From Candidatus Sigynarchaeota archaeon (GTDB lineage: Archaea > Asgardarchaeota > Lokiarchaeia > Sigyniarchaeales > Sigyniarchaeaceae): a stretch of DNA of 64,000 bases. Shown piece after piece: positions 53,665 through 62,890 of this stretch. The stretch's first letter is position 1, and each line of letters opens with the position of its first letter. The notes beneath the pieces were generated by a model. That model made no database searches. It was not told where the DNA came from and was given only the letters and a program-made list of their open reading frames with translations. The DNA lies in assembly GCA_030587525.1 (NCBI GenBank), contig JAUQYW010000652.1:1-64000 (forward strand), read 5' to 3'. A program made the position numbers and the translations under genes.

Positions 53665-53952
53665 TTATTCCTCCTCCATCTTGATTGCTTTTTGAGGGCA
53701 TTCCACCACGCAAATGCCGCAACCCTTGCAGTACTCGAGGTTGATGCGAGGCGGACGTGTCCGGGTGATTATAGCTTCGGGGCAATACATCCAGCACGAG
53801 TGGCACCGGGCTTTCGGATTTTTCATCAAGACGCATTTTTTCTCGTCTAAAACAGGCTTGAACGTGCGCCATGTTCCGGTTTTACCACCCTCGCCCTCAG
53901 CAGGATGCTGCACCGCGGCGATGGTCGATTTTGGATCTCGTGAATTCACCAT
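53665..53952 (-). CDS. porD: pyruvate:ferredoxin oxidoreductase subunit delta (ferredoxin)
   Basis: 95 residues with two 4Fe-4S sets. The second is standard: C-K-G-C-G-I-C-V-V-E-C-P. The first is odd: the normal C-x2-C-x2-C-x3-CP has become C-x9-C-x2-C-x3-CP, because V-L-M-K-N-P-K-A-R stands between the first two Cys. It passes electrons from PorA/B to ferredoxin. It lies between porG (23 nt) and porA (1 nt). Confidence 0.9.
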   Translation of the reverse strand: MVNSRDPKSTIAAVQHPAEGEGGKTGTWRTFKPVLDEKKCVLMKNPKARCHSCWMYCPEAIITRTRPPRINLEYCKGCGICVVECPQKAIKMEEE

Positions 53953-53975
53953 TGTACATGATCATCTCTATAGTA

Positions 53976-54566
53976 TTAGTTTACAACGAGTTTTTCGTAG
54001 GCGAGCCGGGCACCCTCAGCATTCATGTCGGCGATGGCCTGGTTGGAAAAGTTCTCCTTGATCGCGAGTAGCATGGTATCGAGCGGGATATCCTTGAACA
54101 TCTTGGAAAGAGCACCGAGTACGGGCGTGTTGAACACGGGCATGTCTCCACCAACAAATAAATTGGTATCCAGGCAGATTTTCACGATGTCAACGACACC
54201 AAGCTGGATATCTTGCGGGATTGCATATTCCTTCCGTAAATACTCCGCGGATTCGTTGGAATTGACAAGCAAAATTCCTTCCTTTTTCAACGTGCTGACC
54301 GGATTAGCTGTTTTCAAGATGGAAGGGTCCATGATGACGATGATATCTGGATTGGAGATTTTCGCACGATCGTAGATTTCGTGGCTCGAGATTCGGGCAT
54401 AGGCACTGACCGGGGCACCACGTCGCTCTGGTCCGAAAACAGGAAAGGCCATGACGTACGGGAATTTGCCGGTCTTGTATGCTGCCTTGGCAAGCAACGT
54501 CGCCGCTGTTACGGCGCCTTGGCCTCCACGACCGTGAAACGCTATCGACACAAGAGAATTAACCAT
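53976..54566 (-). CDS. porG: pyruvate:ferredoxin oxidoreductase subunit gamma
   Basis: 196 residues. H-G-R-G-G-Q-G-A-V-T-A-A near the start and F-G-P-E-R-R-G-A-P-V are the family marks. This subunit builds the CoA-binding part of the heterotetramer. It is the first gene of porG-porD-porA-porB. No clear ribosome site or TATA box was picked out upstream. Confidence 0.92.
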   Translation of the reverse strand: MVNSLVSIAFHGRGGQGAVTAATLLAKAAYKTGKFPYVMAFPVFGPERRGAPVSAYARISSHEIYDRAKISNPDIIVIMDPSILKTANPVSTLKKEGILLVNSNESAEYLRKEYAIPQDIQLGVVDIVKICLDTNLFVGGDMPVFNTPVLGALSKMFKDIPLDTMLLAIKENFSNQAIADMNAEGARLAYEKLVVN

Positions 54567-54833
54567 TTCGTTCCACTAGCGCATTTCTTAGGTTACAAGT
54601 GCCAAGGGAAATTTTTGAATGTTGACATTCATAAACATAAAGCATTCACAATCTTTGCACGGATCCTCTAAATTCATCAACATTGCGAGTGATCGATAAG
54701 CGCGTGCATTGTGCAAGTCAAGGCCAGCTGAAAAATTTCCCCATTCGGAGCCTGGACCGATGCAATTGGATTATATCGATTGGCTTTGTGGATCAATTAG
54801 ATTTTTATCGGGCAATCCCCGATTTCACCCGCG
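54567..54833. other. divergent intergenic region, no gene seen
   Basis: About 270 nt between the divergent por operon and the RNA methyltransferase gene. It must hold both promoters. The best A/T block is around 54610-54650. No tRNA or repeat is seen. Confidence 0.35.
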
Positions 54834-56294
54834 ATGGATGCGAGCAATACGAACCGATCAGAAAAACAACCCTCGTCGTTCTTCCCAAGCATGCGATTTT
54901 TGCACGTCGTGGCCAGCGCTTGCAAGATGATACTGACAGACGGCATATCTCGGGACGAGTTCATGATACAATATTTGAAAGAAGAAAAAAATAAACGATA
55001 TCGGCAGAAAGTTTATAGATATATCCAGTCTATCATCAAATACAAAAGCTTGCTCAATTATATCATGCTCAGCGCTAGAGCTGGCAGGAAAGATGCTTTT
55101 CACAAGGAGGACGAAGACTATTTCATGCGTATTGCCATCATTTTCCACGTCTTCGAGGAAAAAATAGAAAAAAAAGTATATGCACCGTTCAGCGTCGAAG
55201 AAAAAGAGAAAGCACTATCCTTATTGAAGATTGTTCTCCCGGGATTAAATCCCGATGATGTGGCATTCATCAACAGGCTGCTCGAGCTCGATGTTGCAAG
55301 CCGCATGCGCGGAAAGGCATTCACCGAGCGCTGCTCGATATTGTATTCCCACCCGTCGTTTTTCATTGAAATACTACGCCCATTGATTCCGGAGGCCAGG
55401 ATCGAAGCGATGTTGGAGGCACACCAGGCCAGCGAGAATTTTTTCCTCGTCAGCCGGGACGCGAGTTCTTCCAAGCGCATCAAGGAGCTGCTGGTGACCA
55501 AAGGACTCACGTTTCAACCTGCCCGGATATTGCCCAACGTCTTGATCGCGCAGAATATACCGGGCCGGAAGCAGGATATCCTTGATCACGTGCTGAAACA
55601 CGAGAAGACGACTATCTTGCAAGATTTCGGCAGTGCCGTCGTCGTCGAAGCCATGGGGGTCCGTGATGGTGACGTGATAATCGATGCTTGCGCGGCCCCG
55701 TTCCAGAAATCCATCGCCATGGCGTGGAAATGCAGATGCTCCGGCCGCGTTATCGCTTTGGATGTGCACCCGGGAAGAACGAGCCAGAATCTACAAAGGC
55801 TTGGCAAACGCGATGCGCACGGGATCCATCCTATCATCGCGGATGCATCGAGCATCCACATGCTCTACCGAGGACCCGTCCCGGACAAGATCTTGATCGA
55901 TGCACCATGCTCAGGCTCAGGGTCCTTAATTACATTCCCGGAGCTCAAAGATCGCCAGACGGCATCAGGTGTGGAATCGTTTGCAAAATTACAGCGTGGA
56001 ATCGTATCATCCGTGCTGCAATTGTGCCAAATACAACATTGGAATAACACGGAAATCATTTACAGCACTTGTTCATATTATCCCGAGGAAGGAGAAGAGA
56101 TCATCACGAATTTTGCGGATCAGATCGATTTGCTCGATTTACACGATCCCGTGGCTCGCGGGGCATCCTTATGGCAGCTGGAACGGGGTTGGAAAGGTTA
56201 CCCGTGCGCGAAATATGTGATCCGGACCTTTCCGGACATGGATCAAGGGAGCAAGGCCTTCTTCATCGCGAAATTCAAGGCGCGGGCGAAATAG
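54834..56294 (+). CDS. NSUN/RsmB-type RNA (cytosine-5) methyltransferase-like protein
   Basis: 486 residues. The C-terminal half is a class I methyltransferase with the double-Cys chemistry of m5C enzymes: D-A-P-C-S-G-S-G (motif IV) and Y-S-T-C-S-Y-Y-P-E-E (motif VI) hold the two catalytic Cys. Motif I reads D-A-C-A-A-P-F-Q-K-S where most members have D-x-C-A-A-P-G-G-K-T, so the Gly-Gly is replaced by Phe-Gln. The N-terminal ~200 residues are helical, with an NusB- or RNA-binding-like feel. Starts at 54891 (M20) or 54927 (M32) are possible alternatives. Confidence 0.8.
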   Translation: MDASNTNRSEKQPSSFFPSMRFLHVVASACKMILTDGISRDEFMIQYLKEEKNKRYRQKVYRYIQSIIKYKSLLNYIMLSARAGRKDAFHKEDEDYFMRIAIIFHVFEEKIEKKVYAPFSVEEKEKALSLLKIVLPGLNPDDVAFINRLLELDVASRMRGKAFTERCSILYSHPSFFIEILRPLIPEARIEAMLEAHQASENFFLVSRDASSSKRIKELLVTKGLTFQPARILPNVLIAQNIPGRKQDILDHVLKHEKTTILQDFGSAVVVEAMGVRDGDVIIDACAAPFQKSIAMAWKCRCSGRVIALDVHPGRTSQNLQRLGKRDAHGIHPIIADASSIHMLYRGPVPDKILIDAPCSGSGSLITFPELKDRQTASGVESFAKLQRGIVSSVLQLCQIQHWNNTEIIYSTCSYYPEEGEEIITNFADQIDLLDLHDPVARGASLWQLERGWKGYPCAKYVIRTFPDMDQGSKAFFIAKFKARAK

Positions 56295-56301
56295 CCGCGG
56301 A

Positions 56302-57354
56302 TCACTGCAGCATATACTTGAACCACGCGATCGTGTACCGCAACCCATCGCGAAGCGACGTCCGGGGCTGCCAGTCCAGGATCTTCTTAGCTTTATCAAG
56401 GACGGGACACCTTCGGACTGGATCATCCTTAGGAAGCGCAAAATATTTGATTGCGGATTTCGAGCTTGTCATCTCGATAACGAGCTTAGCAAGCTCCTCG
56501 ACCGTGTTCTCCTGGTTGTTCCCTATGTTGATAACCTCCCCCCGTGCGGCAGTGATTCCCGGATATGCAAGGCGAAGCAATCCCTCGATCTCGTCGCTCA
56601 CGAACGTGAAACTGCGGGTCTGCTTCCCCTCGCCAAACACGGATATCGGCTCGTTGTTTAATGCTTGCTCGATGAAGTTGGGAACGACCCTGCCGAACAA
56701 CGGCCCACCTCGGATGCGAGGGCCGTACGTGTTGAAGATGCGTGCGATCCGAATGGGAATATCGTATTCCAGCTCGTATGCCTTGACATACGCCTCGCCG
56801 GCACGCTTCGACTCGTCGTAACAACTACGCGGGCCAACGGAATTGACGTGGCCCCAGTAGGTTTCCGGCGTTGGCACGTGGCTTGGATCCGGATTGCCAT
56901 AGACCTCGCTCGTGGATGTATAGAAAAACTGGGCATCGTACATACGCGCGACTTCCAACGCATTCATGGTGCCGAGCGTGTTGCTTTTCAATATCTGGAT
57001 TGGATGATGTTCGAACTCGAAGGGTGATGCTCGGCTTGCCAGGTGCATGACAATTTCGACGTTTTCTTCAGGATTGAACGGGACGGAGATGTCGTGAAAA
57101 TGAAACTCGAAATTATCCTTGTCCATGAGCGTTTCGATGTTTTCCTTTTTCCCCGACGCGAAATTATCGTAGCAAATCACTTTTTTTGCACCTTGAGCAA
57201 TGAGAACCTGGCAGATGTAACTTCCCAGGAATCCCGCACCGCCCGTGATCAAGATTTTCATATTCTTGTAGGTTATTTTACTCCGTTCAAGGTTCTTTCG
57301 TATGTCGTTGATGATTGCTTCGATAACCTCGTCAGCAGAATTGAATCCGTCCAT
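56302..57354 (-). CDS. UDP-glucuronate decarboxylase-like SDR (UXS family)
   Basis: 350 residues. Extended SDR with NAD motif G-G-A-G-F-L-G-S, S-T-S-E-V-Y-G, catalytic Y-D-E-S-K-R, N-T-Y-G-P-R, R-V-V-P-N-F-I and R-S-F-T-F-V-S-D-E-I-E-G. These fit UDP-xylose synthase and related NDP-sugar dehydratases. M32 (57261) begins the Rossmann fold, so the first 31 residues may be a helical extension or lie before the real start. It would supply sugar for surface glycans. Confidence 0.8.
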   Translation of the reverse strand: MDGFNSADEVIEAIINDIRKNLERSKITYKNMKILITGGAGFLGSYICQVLIAQGAKKVICYDNFASGKKENIETLMDKDNFEFHFHDISVPFNPEENVEIVMHLASRASPFEFEHHPIQILKSNTLGTMNALEVARMYDAQFFYTSTSEVYGNPDPSHVPTPETYWGHVNSVGPRSCYDESKRAGEAYVKAYELEYDIPIRIARIFNTYGPRIRGGPLFGRVVPNFIEQALNNEPISVFGEGKQTRSFTFVSDEIEGLLRLAYPGITAARGEVINIGNNQENTVEELAKLVIEMTSSKSAIKYFALPKDDPVRRCPVLDKAKKILDWQPRTSLRDGLRYTIAWFKYMLQ

Positions 57355-57497
57355 GCTTCACACGCATTGCACGTTCAATTAAAAGATGATCAAGGAAAAA
57401 TGCGTGGCGTACTTAAACTTTTTACTTCAAACCGCGCGAGGAACGGGGGGACAACTACCAATCACGATTAGATTATAGGTATCGTCCGAACTGCATA

Positions 57498-59507
57498 TCA
57501 TCGCATTGGAATATCTGCATACTGCTTCGAGATCGAGGGAAAATACTGGAGCTTGAAATGCGGAAAGTACAACGAATGTGCATATTCAACCTGGAACGAT
57601 GGTGCCGTTGAAATTTCGTGATATCGCATTCGGACTGCCATATCATTGGCTAAATCTCGCATATTGATGTTTTTCAAGCAGATTTGGGCGCCTAGCCCTG
57701 CAGCGTTGCCGATCTGGAAGATGTTGGCCGGGGGAACCTCCGGAAACAGACCGATGAACGCCGCATTTTCCTTGTTGATATAACTACCAAAGGCGCCGGC
57801 AAGCACCACTTGCTCGATATCCGCCGGCTTTTTTTGCTCTTTCTCCAGCAGTAAAAGCGCCCCGACGAGAAACGCGCCTTTTGCAAGCTGGAGCTGGCGG
57901 ATGTCCTCTTGCGAAATGGTAATGGTTTCCGCATCCGCGGGTATCTTGCCATCGAATCCCTGGACATTATGCGCGTCTTTCGACGGATCAAACAAGATGT
58001 AATTATACTCATCCCCCTTCTTCACAAACCGGGAATTGCGCGAAACGATCTCGGAGCGCGTGTTGAACCGCCCGCTCCGGGTGATGGCACGGGACCGCAA
58101 GAGCTCGGCAGCAATGTCGATCAATCCCGAGCCGCAGATGCCGATGGGCGTGGTGTTGCCGATGACTTGAAGCCTTGGCTCGAGCGTGACGGGGTCAATA
58201 TTCACAGCTTCGATGGCGCCATCGGCGGCCCTCATGCCAAATGAAATTTGCGCTCCTTCCAGCGCGGACCCAGCCGCGCAAGAGCCCGTGATCAAGCCAT
58301 TCCTGTTGCCAAGCACCAGCTCGCCATTCGTGCCTATATCGATGAGTAACGTGTATTTCTCGTATTGATCGATCCGCGATGCGACAACGCAACCGACCGT
58401 ATCCGTGCCCACGAATCCCGCGATCACGGGCGGGGTGTAAACAATGGCATTTGGATTGCATCTAAGTCCTAATATTCGCGCCCGGACGTTGGCAGGTGCC
58501 TTGAAGACTGGCGCGAACGGCGAAACCGCGAGGTATTTCGTCGGCAATCCAAAAAACAAGTGGTGCATGGCCGTGTTGCCCACCACGACAACGTCTTTCA
58601 CGTCGGATGTCGGTATACCTCCTTTCTTGCACGTGTCGGCGATGATGTCGTTGACCGCACCGGTCACGAGTGACTGGGCTTTCGCTGCACCATCGTTGCG
58701 GGCGACGTACGTGATGCGGGATATGACATCCTCGCCAATCGCGACTTGCGGGTTGAGAAGGGCCGATATGGCAACAAGTTCCCCGGAGATCAGGTTGATC
58801 AAGTAGCCTACAATCGTCGTCGTGCCGATGTCGACGGCAAGGCCAAAGATGTCCTTGGTCTTGTCTCCCGCCGCGACGTCAAACAAGCACGGGGTGTCGT
58901 TGGCCTTGAATCGCCGGAAAAACGCCGTCATTGTCCCGTCGCCCGAGCGAAGGGCATCCGGAAGTACCTTCGCTAGATCGTAGATGGTGTCATCGACACT
59001 CGCGTGGAGCCCGCAGCTGGGATCCTCGCCGAGCGCGGCAAGTAAACGATTGAGGTCCGCGACCGGCGTTGCGAGGGATGCTTTTTGTACCACTAAGGTT
59101 TTTGCATTGATGGCCGGGTTAATCTGACCCTCGATCTTGATGCCGAGGTGGGAAATGTCGCTGTCCACGAGAATCCGGTTCCCTTTCGGGAGGAGTGTAT
59201 CGGTAAGATAGACGCGGCTATCACCTTGCACGAGGGCTTGGCATGCCAACCGGAATCCGTCCGCGATTGCTTGCTTGCCGAGTTTTTTTATCTCCCGATC
59301 ACTTGGCGGGGATAATTTCACTTCCGTGTCGATGACCTTGATCTTGCATTTGCCACATGTCCCCGTGCCGCCGCAAAAAGCTCCGATCGGGAAATTCAAA
59401 GCAACCAACGCATCGTAAACCGTCTTGCCCTTTGATATATTGACGCGTTTTGACACGGGCTCGAGAATGACGACACATCGACCAGTAAGGGGGTCTTTTT
59501 CCGCCAT
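57498..59507 (-). CDS. RACo-like reductive activator of corrinoid protein (2Fe-2S + ASKHA ATPase)
   Basis: 669 residues from the ATG at 59507 (the open frame runs to 59633, but the extension looks non-coding). An N-terminal plant-type 2Fe-2S ferredoxin domain has C45, C51 and C54 in F-C-G-G-T-G-T-C-G-K-C, plus C89. Then an ASKHA-type ATPase region has V-D-I-G-T-T-T-I-V-G-Y and I-D-I-G-T-N-G-E-L-V. It matches RACo/DUF4445 proteins, which reactivate oxidised cobalt in corrinoid methyl-transfer proteins of the acetyl-CoA pathway or methyltransferases. No corrinoid protein or methyltransferase gene is nearby, so its partner lies elsewhere. Confidence 0.8.
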   Translation of the reverse strand: MAEKDPLTGRCVVILEPVSKRVNISKGKTVYDALVALNFPIGAFCGGTGTCGKCKIKVIDTEVKLSPPSDREIKKLGKQAIADGFRLACQALVQGDSRVYLTDTLLPKGNRILVDSDISHLGIKIEGQINPAINAKTLVVQKASLATPVADLNRLLAALGEDPSCGLHASVDDTIYDLAKVLPDALRSGDGTMTAFFRRFKANDTPCLFDVAAGDKTKDIFGLAVDIGTTTIVGYLINLISGELVAISALLNPQVAIGEDVISRITYVARNDGAAKAQSLVTGAVNDIIADTCKKGGIPTSDVKDVVVVGNTAMHHLFFGLPTKYLAVSPFAPVFKAPANVRARILGLRCNPNAIVYTPPVIAGFVGTDTVGCVVASRIDQYEKYTLLIDIGTNGELVLGNRNGLITGSCAAGSALEGAQISFGMRAADGAIEAVNIDPVTLEPRLQVIGNTTPIGICGSGLIDIAAELLRSRAITRSGRFNTRSEIVSRNSRFVKKGDEYNYILFDPSKDAHNVQGFDGKIPADAETITISQEDIRQLQLAKGAFLVGALLLLEKEQKKPADIEQVVLAGAFGSYINKENAAFIGLFPEVPPANIFQIGNAAGLGAQICLKNINMRDLANDMAVRMRYHEISTAPSFQVEYAHSLYFPHFKLQYFPSISKQYADIPMR

Positions 59508-59665
59508 TATTGTCCAATTCAATATGCATTGGCTTAATGAAAAGATTTCCCGTTGATGAGAAAATGGCTTGTTAAGATCCATCCAAATATAACCGCGGAG
59601 TGAAGCTGATATAATAGAAAGCAACCGAGGCAAAGGCGATCAAGCTATCATATTAACCATGCACA

Positions 59666-61324
59666 TTGCTCGACGATAGCAAGGATTCATACCAATCAAA
59701 ATCACTGGTTGTGGAAACAAACATGGGAAAAACTTCAATCGAAATTTTTGGTGGAATTAACACCATTGGCGGAAACAAGATTTGTGTCAAAGCAAGCAAT
59801 GATACTGCGATCTTGCTGGATTTTGGCATGGACTTTGGCGTGAGCAAAGCTTTCACGGACTCTTTCTTGAAACTAAGGGATAAAGAGTACATCATCGACG
59901 GTTTATCCATCGACATGTTACCAATGCCCACGGGTATCTTGGTAAATCTATATCGACAAGATCTCATGCTCCATTCTCAAGATGACTTGAAAGATGCATT
60001 CAATATCACGTATACTTATAATGCAGTGCCATTAATCACGGAGGTCGCCCTCTCTCACGTGCATACAGATCATATGGGATTGATTCGGTATCTAAATTCA
60101 AAGATCAAGCTCGTTCTTGGAACAACGTCGTACGCGCTTCTCGAGCATTTTAATGCCATCGCAAAGGAAAATTCGTCATTCCGAGGCGTGAATGAATGCA
60201 AGCTTGTGTATAAAACCGACAAGGGTAAAACCGTTTATGATGATAAAGCTGAAAATAAAGAACGACCATACGAAGCTCTCGCAGACGGACAAATAACCAA
60301 AGTAGCGAATGGGGGAATGGATCTATGCTTTTACGAGACTGATCATTCCATACCAGGCGCTGGTGGTTTCTTACTATTGGACAACGCGTCAAAAAAGAAG
60401 ATTGTGTACACGGGGGATATCAGGATGCACGGACCTCTCGCAGCAAAAGCCCAAGCATTCATCGATGCTGCGAGAGAATTCAAACCTGACGTGCTCATCA
60501 TCGAAGGCACGAGGCTCGGTCGGGATGCGGATGACATCAATTTGCCAGATGAATTGTCCGTCAAGAACGAGATCATCGGGATCTTGAAAAAAATTAAGAG
60601 CTCGGGTCAAAAATCCTTGATATTCTTTGAATGCTCGGGAAGGGACGTCTGGCGTTTCCAAACCTTCTATGAAGCTGCGAAAGCCGTGGACCGCAAGCTT
60701 GTCATCGATGCCGATATCTATCTATTGATCGAGGCTTGCCAAAAAGCAGGTATCCCAGGATTATCATCTATCGATCTAAAAAACGTCTATATCTACTTGT
60801 ACAAGGCAAATACCGGCATGTATCAACCTAAAGACTATTCAAAATGCATAGAAATGGCAGAAGCGCTCACAGATCCGATAACAAGCGCGGATGATCCGAA
60901 ATACAAACGATTCAATTTCAAGTTGCGGAATTTCTTGAAGGCCGAGGATATCCGAGCCCATCCGGAGCTATATGTGATGTACCTGTCGTTTTTTTCCTTG
61001 AACGAGCTGCCTGACCTCCGTCCTCCAAAAGACTCCCATTATATCAAGTCTATGAGCGAACCGTTCGACGACGAGGCGATTATTGACGATAGAAAGCGAT
61101 CGAATTGGCTGGAGAAATTCGGGATCCCCGAACCGAATTGCCACCAGGTGCATTGCTCGGGTCACGCCGATCCAGACACGCTTAAAAAAATAATTATAAG
61201 CATTGCCCCGAAGGTCGTCATCCCTGTCCACACGCTGCATCCCGAGATGTTCCAAACCATGGGACTGCCGGCGACGATCAAGGTAAAATTGCTCAAAACA
61301 GGGGAAAAATTCGAGATCCCATGA
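59666..61324 (+). CDS. RNase J-like metallo-beta-lactamase/beta-CASP protein
   Basis: 552 residues from TTG at 59666; the ATG at 59723 (M20) is at least as likely because the fold begins at K-T-S-I-E-I-F-G-G-I-N-T-I-G-G-N. MBL metal motif H-V-H-T-D-H (131-136), E-T-D-H-S-I-P-G-A, T-G-D-I-R-M-H and the C-terminal C-S-G-H-A-D-P-D of beta-CASP enzymes are present. RNase J and CPSF-like family members cut RNA. The middle ~180 residues (E-F-K-P-D-V-L to N-F-L-K-A-E-D) are longer than in small RNase J, so its exact target is unsure. The upstream 158 nt contain no clear TATA. Confidence 0.7.
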   Translation: MLDDSKDSYQSKSLVVETNMGKTSIEIFGGINTIGGNKICVKASNDTAILLDFGMDFGVSKAFTDSFLKLRDKEYIIDGLSIDMLPMPTGILVNLYRQDLMLHSQDDLKDAFNITYTYNAVPLITEVALSHVHTDHMGLIRYLNSKIKLVLGTTSYALLEHFNAIAKENSSFRGVNECKLVYKTDKGKTVYDDKAENKERPYEALADGQITKVANGGMDLCFYETDHSIPGAGGFLLLDNASKKKIVYTGDIRMHGPLAAKAQAFIDAAREFKPDVLIIEGTRLGRDADDINLPDELSVKNEIIGILKKIKSSGQKSLIFFECSGRDVWRFQTFYEAAKAVDRKLVIDADIYLLIEACQKAGIPGLSSIDLKNVYIYLYKANTGMYQPKDYSKCIEMAEALTDPITSADDPKYKRFNFKLRNFLKAEDIRAHPELYVMYLSFFSLNELPDLRPPKDSHYIKSMSEPFDDEAIIDDRKRSNWLEKFGIPEPNCHQVHCSGHADPDTLKKIIISIAPKVVIPVHTLHPEMFQTMGLPATIKVKLLKTGEKFEIP

Positions 61325-61350
61325 AATATCTTCCCTTTAAAATGTTTTTT

Positions 61351-62370
61351 TCAAAAATCCATCTCCTTGGTTGGCATGGTTTTTTTCAAGTCCATCAACC
61401 GCCGGCATATCCGTAGGTCTTTCATAAACTGCGCGTGCATCTTGTCGTTCTTGAATTGAAGCCGTAGCTCATCAAGGTTGTTCTTGTTGGAGAATTCCCC
61501 GAAGATGATGACGGGATCCAGCTTGATAAATCCAAAAAGGGTTGCGAGCCCGAAAATCAGCTCTTGAATCGAACTTGCGCTGCAATTGCGTGTCTCGATC
61601 CGGGCTGGAACGTTGAACACGAAGCATTCAAGGTTCGTGATCGAGCAAAGATCGAGCACGGCACGATCTGCGGTTAGCAAAACAACATCGACGTTGGAAT
61701 CGGACATGAATTTCTGCAATTCCTTGATGATGAAAAGATCTTTTTGCGCGTAATTCACCGGTTGACCATTCACTTCGGCCACCTCGATGGGGACGAGCCG
61801 TTTTTTCTCGCGCATGGCAAAATAGGCAGCTTTTCTTGATTTTTTCACGCGCCTGTTATACATGGGACGCACGAGATCTTGGTTGATCTTTGCCAGCCGG
61901 TAGATGGCGTCGATCATTCGCGTGTCATACTTGAAATTCATCGCGTCGATGATTTCTGCGTTCACGGTTGCAGCGATCGGTATCTTTTCTTGCTTTAAAA
62001 AAGATGACGAGAGGAATTCGTGGTATAAAATGTTCGTATCGGGAGAGAAATAAATCCGCTTGTTCCGGTCCTTGAAATTCTTGTAAAGGCGCTCGAAATC
62101 ATTGACATTGTCATATTTAATGCAGCCGCTGGAGAGAAAGCATTCCTTGAACTCGTGGAACGCCGGGAATTCATCGGCATACCCGGGAAATTCAGTATCG
62201 AACACCTTGAAATCAGGCGTGTGTACCTTGATCCTGTAATCATTATCGTCAACGCTAACATCAAGCAGGTGAAAATCATCGACCAGCGGATAGGTGATTT
62301 CGAAGAAATCAAAGATATTGAACAAGATCTGCAGTTCCTTCACGGTTATCGTGACTTCGGGGCTAGGCAT
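61351..62370 (-). CDS. PIN-domain nuclease, CARF-gene partner
   Basis: 339 residues. The N-terminal ~100 residues are unassigned. From ~105 a PIN fold appears with all four acidic residues: D111 in S-P-D-T-N-I-L, E139 in V-N-A-E-I, D211 in K-D-L-F-I-I and D235 in L-T-A-D-R-A-V. The C-terminal ~85 residues are helical. PIN nucleases cut RNA. Its ATG (62368-62370) overlaps the stop of the CARF-like gene by 8 nt, so the two are co-translated. The pairing suggests ligand-controlled RNA cutting (inference). Confidence 0.75.
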   Translation of the reverse strand: MPSPEVTITVKELQILFNIFDFFEITYPLVDDFHLLDVSVDDNDYRIKVHTPDFKVFDTEFPGYADEFPAFHEFKECFLSSGCIKYDNVNDFERLYKNFKDRNKRIYFSPDTNILYHEFLSSSFLKQEKIPIAATVNAEIIDAMNFKYDTRMIDAIYRLAKINQDLVRPMYNRRVKKSRKAAYFAMREKKRLVPIEVAEVNGQPVNYAQKDLFIIKELQKFMSDSNVDVVLLTADRAVLDLCSITNLECFVFNVPARIETRNCSASSIQELIFGLATLFGFIKLDPVIIFGEFSNKNNLDELRLQFKNDKMHAQFMKDLRICRRLMDLKKTMPTKEMDF

Positions 62371-62851
62371 GCTCGCGCGCCTCCTTGAGGTCCACCATGA
62401 AGTCCCTCAACGTTTGTAATTGCTTGGGAATCATCTCGAACGGGTAGTTCACGTCGGTCGTGGTCTTGATGTCCAGGTAAAACAAGTGCTGGATGTCGGC
62501 CTTGTTCAACGCCAGGATCGTGCCGGTCACGAGGGATTTTCGCCCGGGCGTTATGTCCACGTCGATTTCATATCCTTTTTCCTTTAAACCCTTGATGAGA
62601 TTGCTAATCTCCATACCAGCAGCAACGATCTTGCCTTCAGCAACCGTTTTTGTTTCGATTTTCGCGTTTAATCCGAATTCTTCAACTAGGATTTTAACGC
62701 CCTCGACTATTTTCCCGAGCTTGTCTTGAAACAAGTCCTCTGTTATGATATAAATGATATCCGGACTGATTTTTTCCTGCTTCAACACGGCATACAGCGA
62801 ATTAATAAGCCCCCAGATTGAGCGCCCAAAAATGGTGATGTATGCCCTCAT
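62363..62851 (-). CDS. CARF-like Rossmann ligand-sensor protein
   Basis: 162 residues, single domain. A first strand with a Gly-Arg-Ser turn (T-I-F-G-R-S-I-W-G) and then D-I-I-Y-I-I-T-E are followed by a helix-strand order ending in the key motif D-I-T-P-G-R-K-S-L-V-T-G (99-110), then L-F-Y-L-D. CARF domains of CRISPR type III ancillary proteins bind cyclic oligoadenylates and carry D-x-T-G-G-T-K/R in this position. The match is by pattern, not by search. There is no HEPN or nuclease part on this chain; the PIN partner gives it. A TATA box is seen 35 nt upstream. Confidence 0.65.
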   Translation of the reverse strand: MRAYITIFGRSIWGLINSLYAVLKQEKISPDIIYIITEDLFQDKLGKIVEGVKILVEEFGLNAKIETKTVAEGKIVAAGMEISNLIKGLKEKGYEIDVDITPGRKSLVTGTILALNKADIQHLFYLDIKTTTDVNYPFEMIPKQLQTLRDFMVDLKEAREHA

Positions 62852-62881
62852 TTTGACCGTATTTAACTGAATTTTTAAGCC

Positions 62882-62890
62882 TATAAAAGA
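62882..62890 (-). promoter_or_regulatory. TATA box for the CARF-PIN operon
   Basis: TATAAAAGA on the plus strand, TCTTTTATA on the minus strand, centred ~35 nt before the ATG at 62851. Transcription would start near 62860 with a leader under 10 nt. Confidence 0.5.
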
